From positions 1 to 5,059 of the forward strand of contig JAFMAW010000073.1 of assembly GCA_029784795.1 (NCBI GenBank): 5,059 bases of DNA. The letters are read 5' to 3'. Below, piece by piece: positions 1-4,586 of the stretch. A program made the position numbers and the translations under genes. Every line of letters begins with the position of its first letter. Position 1 is the stretch's first letter. The notes under the pieces are model-generated. The model did no database searches. It was not told where the DNA came from and worked only from the letters and a program-made list of their open reading frames with translations. This DNA comes from Nitrososphaerota archaeon (GTDB lineage Archaea; Thermoproteota; Nitrososphaeria; Nitrososphaerales; UBA183).

Positions 1-476
1 GGGAGTACATGCACTACCCTCGTCACGCCGGCCGCTTCACCGGGGAGCCGGCGTACTTCAAGACCACCTTCGGCGCCGCGCGCATGCTCCTCGAGAAGAC
101 CGGGATGGAGCAGAAAGATTTCGCCTACGCCGTCTTCCACCAGCCCAACCCCAAGTTCCCGGTCGAGGTGGCGATGAGGCTCGGGTTCACCCTGGACCAG
201 GTGAAGACAGGACTGCTCAACCCCATGATAGGCAACACCTACGCAGGGAGCTCGCCCATCGGGCTGGCGGCCGTGCTGGACGAGGCCAAGTCCGGGGACA
301 AGATACTCATGTGCAGCTTCGGCTCCGGGGCGGGGTCGGACGCCTTCTGCATCGAGGTCCTGGAGGGGATAACCGCGAGCAGGGGGGTCAACCCCACGGT
401 GAAGTCGATGATGGAGCGGAGCACCAAGATCGACTACTCCACCTATTCGAAGTTCAGGGACAAGCTCCACAAGTAG
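1..476 (+). CDS. mvaS: Hydroxymethylglutaryl-CoA synthase, archaeal type, C-terminal part (5' partial)
   Basis: Condenses acetoacetyl-CoA with acetyl-CoA to make HMG-CoA, the second step of the mevalonate route to archaeal isoprenoid lipids; cytoplasmic. The reading frame is open from base 3 (GAG TAC ATG) to the TAG at 474-476, so about 157 residues are present out of roughly 350 usual for the archaeal family; the N-terminal half, with the catalytic Cys and Glu, lies outside. Visible family signatures are YPRHAGRFTGEPAYF near the start, FHQPN with the expected catalytic His (CAC at 138-140), GNTYAGSS (231-254) and SFGSGAGSDAF (315-347), the last two being typical thiolase-fold CoA/active-site loops. 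The ATG at 9 is internal, not a start. The thiolase gene begins 8 bases after the stop, which fits the known synthase-thiolase-DUF35 operon and complex. Identification is firm; only the left end is missing. Confidence 0.95.
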   Translation, partial: EYMHYPRHAGRFTGEPAYFKTTFGAARMLLEKTGMEQKDFAYAVFHQPNPKFPVEVAMRLGFTLDQVKTGLLNPMIGNTYAGSSPIGLAAVLDEAKSGDKILMCSFGSGAGSDAFCIEVLEGITASRGVNPTVKSMMERSTKIDYSTYSKFRDKLHK

Positions 477-484
477 GCGATCTG

Positions 485-1648
485 GTGAGCAGGCAAAAGG
501 CGTACGTGGCGTCGGTGGGATTCACCCAGGTCGGGGACCACTGGAACAAGTCCCTCCTCGACCTGGCGGTCGAGGCGTCGAGGGGGGCCCTGAAGGGGCT
601 CGGAGGGAGGAAGGTCGACCAGGTCATAGTCGGGAACATGTTCAGCGCTGTGGGGGCAAGCCAGGAGCACCTGGGCGCCCTGGTGACCAGCGCCCTGGGG
701 CTGCACGGGACCCCGGCGTTCAAGGTGGAGGCGGCCTGCGCGTCGGGGAGCTCGGCGTTCAACGTGGGGTACAACCTGGTGAGGTCGGGGGCCATAGGGA
801 GCGCCCTGGTGGTTGGGGTGGAGAAGATGAGGGACCTCGAGCCAGAGGAGGCGTCTCAGGCCCTGGCCATGGCCGAGTCGGCTGAGTACACCCAGTTCGT
901 GGGGGCCACCTTCGCAGCCCTCAACGGGCTCCTGGCCCGGCTGTACATGGAGCAGGAGGACGTCACCAGGGATGAGCTGAGCGCGATGCCGGTGCTGGAC
1001 CACGCCAACGCGGTCACCGCCGCCCACGCCCAGTTCAGGAAGGCGATCGCCCCGGAGGTGGTGTCAAGGTCGGCCATGATCGCGGACCCGCTGAGGCTTT
1101 TCGACTGCGCGCCGGTGGGGGACGGGGCCGCCGCCACGCTCATAGTGAACGAAGACGCCCTCTCCGGGTCCAAGGGGGGGCGCGTGGAGGTCCTCGGCGG
1201 GAAGATCGCGACCAACGAGTTCAGCGTCTACGAGCGGGAGGACATGCTCGACTTCAAGGCGACCAGGGAGGCGTTCAGGGGGGCCATGGCCGAGGCGGGG
1301 CTGGCGCCGGGGAAGCTCAGCCTGGTGGAAGTCCACGACGCGTTCTCGGTGGTGGGGGCGCTCTCGCTGGAGGCCATGGGCTTCTCCGAGCGCGGCCATG
1401 GCTCCAAGGACGTGAAGGCAGGGAAGTACTCCAGGGGAGGGGATCTCCCGATCAACACGTTCGGGGGGCTGAAGGCCAGGGGGCACCCGGTCGGCGCGAC
1501 GGGGATGTACCAGATAGTGGAGGCGTTCCTCCAGCTGACCGACCAGGCGGGGAAGAACCAGGTGGAGGGGGCGAAGTACGCGGCCACCCAGAACATAGGA
1601 GGGGTCGACTCAACCAGCGCGGTGCACGTCTTCGGGAGGGGGTCCTAG
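485..1648 (+). CDS. Acetoacetyl-CoA thiolase (acetyl-CoA C-acetyltransferase), archaeal SCP2-like type
   Basis: Condenses two acetyl-CoA to acetoacetyl-CoA and is expected to hand it to the HMG-CoA synthase encoded just upstream. A GTG at 485 gives a 387-residue protein beginning MSRQKAYVASVGFTQVG, which places the start a few residues before the first beta strand, as in archaeal homologues. The frame is open back to 311, but that stretch overlaps the synthase and is chance. Catalytic features: nucleophilic Cys85 in VEAACASGSS, His284 in VEVHDAFS, and His334 in GHPVGATG (CAC at 1484-1486). The C-terminal CxG motif of classical thiolases is replaced by QNIGGVDST, as in SCP2-type and archaeal enzymes, where the pieces work together with HMG-CoA synthase and a DUF35 protein. 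No strong Shine-Dalgarno precedes the GTG; GTG at 506 is a weaker alternative. Translational coupling to the upstream gene is likely (inference). It ends with TAG at 1646-1648. Confidence 0.94.
   Translation: MSRQKAYVASVGFTQVGDHWNKSLLDLAVEASRGALKGLGGRKVDQVIVGNMFSAVGASQEHLGALVTSALGLHGTPAFKVEAACASGSSAFNVGYNLVRSGAIGSALVVGVEKMRDLEPEEASQALAMAESAEYTQFVGATFAALNGLLARLYMEQEDVTRDELSAMPVLDHANAVTAAHAQFRKAIAPEVVSRSAMIADPLRLFDCAPVGDGAAATLIVNEDALSGSKGGRVEVLGGKIATNEFSVYEREDMLDFKATREAFRGAMAEAGLAPGKLSLVEVHDAFSVVGALSLEAMGFSERGHGSKDVKAGKYSRGGDLPINTFGGLKARGHPVGATGMYQIVEAFLQLTDQAGKNQVEGAKYAATQNIGGVDSTSAVHVFGRGS
1635..1642 (+). promoter_or_regulatory. Shine-Dalgarno-like site for the DUF35 gene
   Basis: A GGAGGGGG run lies in the last codons of the thiolase gene. 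Counting from the GGAGG core (1635-1639), it is 9 bases before the CTG at 1649, a suitable distance for a ribosome binding site. It supports the unusual CTG start over the ATG at 1787. Because G runs are common in this genome, it could also be coincidence. Confidence 0.5.
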
Positions 1649-2038
1649 CTGGCGATACAGTACTGGAGGATAAGGGACAGGTACTATCGGCTCATTGGGA
1701 GCGGGTGCGGCTCCTGCGGGGCGGAGTTCTTCCCCCCGGTCTACAGGTGCAAGAAGTGCGGGTCCGAGGAGATCTCCGACAAGGAGATGCCCAGGACGGG
1801 GAAGATCATGACCTACACCCAGCTGCACGAGCCTCTCCCCGGGTTCGAGGCCCAGGCCCCCTTCTACCTCGCCGTGGTGAAGCTCGACAACGGGGCCAGG
1901 GTGCTCACCCAGATCGTCGACTCCCCGGCCGAGGCGGTGAAGATGGGGGCGACGGTGAAGGCTACGGTGAGGCGGGCGAGGGTGGACGGGGAGTCGGGGC
2001 AGATCCTCTACGGCTACAAGTTCATCGTGTCCGACTGA
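1649..2038 (+). CDS. DUF35 zinc-ribbon/OB-fold protein, scaffold of the thiolase/HMG-CoA synthase complex
   Basis: DUF35 proteins of archaea bind both the thiolase and HMG-CoA synthase and hold them in one complex that channels acetoacetyl-CoA; this role is known from archaeal homologues and inferred here from sequence and gene order. The protein has an N-terminal helix (YWRIRDRYYRLIG, residues 5-17), a rubredoxin-like zinc ribbon with Cys20, Cys23, Cys34 and Cys37 (GCGSCGAEFFPP...YRCKKCG), and an OB-fold from about residue 50 to the end. The 129-residue length matches the family. The start is odd: no ATG, GTG or TTG occurs in frame between the thiolase TAG and the ATG at 1787, and starting there would lose the whole zinc ribbon. 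The CTG at 1649, directly after the TAG and preceded by GGAGGGGG, is the best candidate; ATA 1655 or ATT 1694 are less likely. The gene is in the same frame as the thiolase, so readthrough of the TAG would fuse the two. It ends with TGA at 2036-2038. Confidence 0.88.
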   Translation: MAIQYWRIRDRYYRLIGSGCGSCGAEFFPPVYRCKKCGSEEISDKEMPRTGKIMTYTQLHEPLPGFEAQAPFYLAVVKLDNGARVLTQIVDSPAEAVKMGATVKATVRRARVDGESGQILYGYKFIVSD

Positions 2039-2048
2039 CCTGGCGCCT

Positions 2049-2088
2049 AGCTGCGGCCGCCGGAGGTCTCCGGGCGGCCCCGTCAGCT
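2049..2088. terminator. GC-rich hairpin between convergent genes, possible bidirectional terminator
   Basis: The gap between the DUF35 stop and the minus-strand stop folds into a nested inverted repeat: AGCTG (2049-2053) with CAGCT (2084-2088), and GGCCGCC (2055-2061) with GGCGGCC (2073-2079), plus a short inner GGA/TCC stem. It extends into the last codons of the minus-strand gene. No T-tract follows on either strand, and archaeal termination depends mainly on T-tracts, so a terminator role is inferred from position only. It could instead act as an mRNA 3' end stabiliser. Confidence 0.4.
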
Positions 2089-2466
2089 CGCGGTGGTCGG
2101 GCCCTTGAAGCTCTTGAGGAACTTCGCGAGGTCCACGAAGTCAGGGTTGTCTGTCACGTGCCTCATCTTCACAGGGAACTCCCTCCCGTTTATGATGGCC
2201 CTCTTGTCTTCCTGAAAGCTCGTCTCAGCGAAATTGACGACGGCGAAGTGGACGGTCCCCTTCAGGTTCTCCTGTATGGTCTCCGGGGTGGGGGGGAACA
2301 TGCCGACTGAGAACGCTATCCCGTCCACCCAGTTGATGACCGGGGTGCCTGACTGCTTCTGCGCCTCGACCTGCTCGACGATCGTCCTGAGGAAGGCCCC
2401 GACCTCAAACTTCCTGATCTCGTGGATCACAATCTTCTGATAGGGGCGGTATTCTATCTCAACCAA
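2083..2466 (-). CDS. Hypothetical protein, 127 residues, soluble, family not recognised
   Basis: I do not recognise this family. The protein starts MVEIEYRPYQKIVIHEIRKF and reads like a real globular protein: a predicted beta strand, a helix (about 22-37), a central block INWVDGIAFSVGMFPPTPE (44-62), a strand GTVHFAVVNFAE (70-81), and a C-terminal helix (about 108-120). It has no Cys, no membrane segment and no signal peptide. The start is TTG (2466-2464 on the minus strand); reading upstream, a TAA comes after 15 codons with no ATG, GTG or TTG in between, and the next internal Met is at residue 56, so the TTG is well supported. No clear Shine-Dalgarno is present. The long frame on the opposite strand (1705-2310) is rejected because it overlaps the DUF35 gene and is Arg/Gly/Pro-rich. 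Base composition is slightly less GC-rich than the neighbours. Its gene converges on the mevalonate operon and lies downstream of the GNAT gene; neither suggests a function. Confidence 0.75.
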   Translation of the reverse strand: MVEIEYRPYQKIVIHEIRKFEVGAFLRTIVEQVEAQKQSGTPVINWVDGIAFSVGMFPPTPETIQENLKGTVHFAVVNFAETSFQEDKRAIINGREFPVKMRHVTDNPDFVDLAKFLKSFKGPTTAS

Positions 2467-2516
2467 GTTATGTCCGCTGCCAAGGGCGCGAGTCCTGGGT
2501 CGTCCACAACCCCTGG

Positions 2517-2524
2517 TTATTTAG
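2517..2524 (-). promoter_or_regulatory. TATA-like box for the 127-residue hypothetical gene
   Basis: On the minus strand this reads CTAAATAA, one of the few AT-rich octamers in the window, placed in the 84-base gap between the GNAT stop and the TTG start. Archaeal TATA boxes lie about 25 bases before the transcription start, which would put initiation near 2494 and leave a leader of about 28 bases. It suggests separate transcription from the GNAT gene. Assigned by motif and position only. Confidence 0.45.
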
Positions 2525-2550
2525 CCTCTGAGTCGCAGCCTTCGGCTCCA

Positions 2551-3240
2551 TCATGGTTTCGCGCCGGCGACCTTGGACCCGGGCCGGCGCCGGACAGTCT
2601 TCCGCATCACCACGTTGCTCCTGCCGTAGGGGCCGACCACCTTGAACCCGTGCCTCGCGAACATCGACTGGGTCCCGAACCACACCGCCAGGGCGCCCCG
2701 GTGCGTGACCGGGTATGCCTCCACCGTCCCCCCGCCCTGTGACTCTATCGACTTCAGGGCAGCGGCCAGCGCCATCCTCGCGACCCCCTCCCCCCTGTGG
2801 GCCCTGTCGACCGACAGGCAGGTGATCCGCCAGAGCCTCCCTCCTCCCAGGCCGAGGGCCTTGTAGTTCCGGGCGGCGTCGATCCTTGGGAGCTCTTCCC
2901 TGGGGCCATACTGGCACCAGCCCACGGGGTCGTCCCCGACGTAGACCAGTATGCCATGGGCGCGGCCCTGCTCGACCAGGGCCACTTTGTCTTCCCTGTT
3001 CCTCTTCGCCCTCCGCTCCAAAGACCACCCCCGGGTCTCGTCCGGAGGGATGGGCCTCGCCCGCTGGTAGTAGGCGCACCAGCAGACCCCCCACTCCCCC
3101 CGCTTGCCGAACAGCCTCTGGAAGTCGGGCCAGGTCTCCTTGGAGAGCTCCTTCGTAGAGAGGGGGGCCGGGGCACACCTGCGCTGGGGCGGGGGGAGGA
3201 TAACTGCGTTGCGCCGGCCGGGGTCCGGGTGAAAAGGCAA
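2551..3240 (-). CDS. GNAT-family N-acetyltransferase with CWC motif
   Basis: Predicted to move an acetyl group from acetyl-CoA to an amine; the substrate is unknown. The acetyl-CoA binding motif A is seen as LSVDRAHRGEGVARMAL (about 142-158, the R/Q-x-x-G-x-G/A loop). The protein belongs to a subgroup I know by its N-terminal pattern, a W-x-DF-x-x-LFGKRG stretch followed by CWC (WPDFQRLFGKRGEWGVCWCAYY, split at 37-50 and 51-58) and a PVGWCQYGPREELPR block (105-119). The C-terminal 17 residues are basic (KTVRRRPGSKVAGAKP). The longest frame starts at TTG 3240, but the first 27 or so residues are Pro/Arg-rich and unlike the family; no other ATG, GTG or TTG lies in frame before the conserved part, so the true start is uncertain. 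Stop is TGA at 2553-2551. It is divergent from the antiporter gene across 38 bases. Confidence 0.85.
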   Translation of the reverse strand: MPFHPDPGRRNAVILPPPQRRCAPAPLSTKELSKETWPDFQRLFGKRGEWGVCWCAYYQRARPIPPDETRGWSLERRAKRNREDKVALVEQGRAHGILVYVGDDPVGWCQYGPREELPRIDAARNYKALGLGGGRLWRITCLSVDRAHRGEGVARMALAAALKSIESQGGGTVEAYPVTHRGALAVWFGTQSMFARHGFKVVGPYGRSNVVMRKTVRRRPGSKVAGAKP

Positions 3241-3278
3241 GACAGTTAAGCCGAATCCCCAGCCGAGGGGGCGCGACC
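3241..3278. promoter_or_regulatory. Compact divergent intergenic region with antiporter ribosome binding site
   Basis: This 38-base gap separates the GNAT and antiporter starts. It contains GAGGGGG at 3265-3271, 7 bases before the antiporter ATG, a good Shine-Dalgarno site. The only AT-rich patch is AGTTAAG around 3243-3249, a weak TATA candidate on either strand; on the + strand it lies so close to the ATG that the expected transcript start would remove the Shine-Dalgarno. The antiporter promoter may therefore sit further upstream, inside the 5' end of the GNAT frame. Confidence 0.4.
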
Positions 3279-4586
3279 ATGGCTTACATCGTCCTCGTCC
3301 TCGCCGCGTTCCTGTTCATCGCCCTGGTCTCGGTCCTGATCGCAAGAAAGATCAGGACCCCATACACCACCCTCCTCGTCCTGATGGGGCTCGCCCTGGC
3401 GGCGATACCCGTGGCGGGGCTGGCCGGGCTGACTGGTTTCTTCGCGAACCTCGCCAACGAGCAGCTGTTCGTCGGGCTGGTCCTCCCCCCGATACTCTTC
3501 GAGAGCGTCATGAGCATCAAGGCCTCGGACTTCCGCGCCGTCTACAGGCAGGCCTTCGTCATGGCCACGGTCGGGGTGCTGATCTCGACGCTGGTGGTGG
3601 GGGTGGTCCTCTGGAAGGTGGTCGGGTTCTCCCCGCTGGTGTCCTTCCTCTTCGCGGCCCTCATCTCCCCCACCGACGTGGCCACGGTCCTCGAGATCTT
3701 CGCCCGGGTGAACGTGCCGTCCAGGCTCGCCACCCTCGTGGAGATGGAGTCTGTCTTCAACGACCCCACGGGGATCGCGATCTTCACCGTGGTCCTGACC
3801 TCCTCGGCGGCGGCCACCCTACAGCCCGTCACCGCCATAGCCACCTTCACCTACATCCTCACCGGGGGGATCCTCGTAGGGCTGGGGGTAGCCTGGGGGG
3901 CGCGCTGGGTGCAGTCCATGGTCTCCGACGCCGTCACCCAGGTGGTCCTGACCCTGGTGGCGGTCTACGGGTCCTTCGCCGTGGCTTCGGCCATAGGCGC
4001 GTCGGGGCTGATAGCGGTCGCGGTCACGGGGCTCTTCTACGGGAACACCGTCCTCCTGAACATAGACAGCAAGAAGGTGGGGGAGATGACCAGGGAGTTC
4101 TGGAGCATAATCGCGTTCGTGGCCAACGCCGCGGCGTTCTTCTTCATCGGGGTCAGCACCAACATCTTCCTGCTGGCGACGGGGCTGGGGGCCCTGCTGG
4201 TCGCCTACGGCGTGGTGGTCATGGCCAGGATAACGTCGGTCTACCCGATCATGAGCATCATGAAGGCGGAAGGGCGCGAGACCCCTTCGTCCTGGATGAA
4301 CGTCTCGGCGCGGGGGGGGATGAGGGGCGCCCTGGCCATAGCCCTGGTCTCCGCCATCCCGCTGGCGGCAAGGCAGCCGGTGGCGACCCTCACTTTCGGG
4401 GTGGTGATGCTGAGCATCCTCCTGCAGGGGCCCCTCCTGGGGCGCTACGCCAACAGAGTCTTCGGCCACCAGGAGACGCTGAAGCCAGACGCCCCCGAGA
4501 AGGCCACCCCCGCCCCGGAGGGGGCTCCTCCGTCCGCGGAGGCTTTATCACAGAAGCGCGAAAGGCCGGACCCCGATGAGCTTTGA
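3279..4586 (+). CDS. CPA1/NhaP-type sodium/proton antiporter
   Basis: An integral membrane cation/proton exchanger that likely exports sodium ions (possibly potassium) in exchange for protons for pH and salt balance. The 435-residue protein is strongly hydrophobic with about 12-13 membrane segments, beginning with residues 2-22. Key CPA1 features: LFAALISPTDVATVLEIF with Asp133 in the unwound helix, ESVFNDPTGIAIF with Glu157, Asn161 and Asp162 (the Asn-Asp pair typical of electroneutral CPA1 exchangers), Arg317 in MARITSVYP, and ARGGMRGALAIAL (344-356) in the late core helix. The segment after Asn-Asp is PTG rather than the commoner GTA/GVG, a minor variant. A hydrophilic, Pro/Glu/Ala-rich tail of about 38 residues (397-435) is presumably cytoplasmic and regulatory or unstructured. 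The ATG at 3279 has a good Shine-Dalgarno (3265-3271) and leads straight into the first helix. Ion choice cannot be read from sequence. The 3' end overlaps the glycyl-tRNA synthetase start by 11 bases and appears to carry its promoter. Confidence 0.93.
   Translation: MAYIVLVLAAFLFIALVSVLIARKIRTPYTTLLVLMGLALAAIPVAGLAGLTGFFANLANEQLFVGLVLPPILFESVMSIKASDFRAVYRQAFVMATVGVLISTLVVGVVLWKVVGFSPLVSFLFAALISPTDVATVLEIFARVNVPSRLATLVEMESVFNDPTGIAIFTVVLTSSAAATLQPVTAIATFTYILTGGILVGLGVAWGARWVQSMVSDAVTQVVLTLVAVYGSFAVASAIGASGLIAVAVTGLFYGNTVLLNIDSKKVGEMTREFWSIIAFVANAAAFFFIGVSTNIFLLATGLGALLVAYGVVVMARITSVYPIMSIMKAEGRETPSSWMNVSARGGMRGALAIALVSAIPLAARQPVATLTFGVVMLSILLQGPLLGRYANRVFGHQETLKPDAPEKATPAPEGAPPSAEALSQKRERPDPDEL
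4527..4542. repeat. Perfect 6-bp inverted repeat beside the internal TATA-like box
   Basis: CCTCCG (4527-4532) and CGGAGG (4537-4542) flank a TCCG loop, inside the codons for the antiporter's disordered tail and ending just before the CTTTAT box. The right arm occupies the position where an archaeal BRE element would lie. It could be a regulator site or mRNA hairpin, but short GC palindromes are expected by chance in such GC-rich DNA. Confidence 0.3.
4543..4549 (+). promoter_or_regulatory. TATA-like box for glycyl-tRNA synthetase inside the antiporter gene
   Basis: CTTTATC is centred about 30 bases before the synthetase ATG (4576), so transcription would begin at or within a few bases of the ATG and yield a leaderless mRNA, a common archaeal arrangement. 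The box is encoded by antiporter codons GCT TTA TCA; this is the only in-frame TTA in the antiporter gene, which otherwise strongly favours C or G in third positions, suggesting selection for the DNA signal. No Shine-Dalgarno precedes the ATG, as expected for a leaderless message. Confidence 0.5.

Noticed and set aside
311..484. Upstream extension of the thiolase frame, overlapping HMG-CoA synthase
   Set aside because: The sequence is Arg/Gly-rich, unlike thiolases, and lies over conserved synthase codons. The protein similarity begins right after GTG 485.
443..1596. Several minus-strand frames over the thiolase gene
   Set aside because: They are rich in Arg, His and Pro or in Ser and Ala, have no recognisable motifs, and mirror a gene with clear catalytic residues on the plus strand.
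1705..2310. Long plus-strand frame of 201 codons
   Set aside because: It overlaps the DUF35 gene in another frame and runs antisense to the hypothetical gene. Its composition is the Arg/Gly/Pro-rich pattern of a high-GC shadow frame.
2797..3249. Plus-strand frame of 150 codons antisense to the GNAT gene
   Set aside because: It is Pro/Gly-rich with no family resemblance and is explained as an antisense shadow.
2468..3280. Minus-strand frame of 270 codons overlapping the GNAT gene
   Set aside because: It is longer than the GNAT frame but of low-complexity Pro/Gly/Arg composition. The GNAT frame has acetyl-CoA binding motif A and family blocks.
4300..4340. G-rich run in the antiporter gene as a possible G-quadruplex
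   Set aside because: The run encodes the conserved ARGGMRGA motif in Gly and Arg codons, and such runs are common throughout this GC-rich window.
3819..4469. Minus-strand frame of 216 codons within the antiporter gene
   Set aside because: The composition is dominated by Arg, His, Asp, Gly and Pro, and it lies opposite conserved membrane segments.
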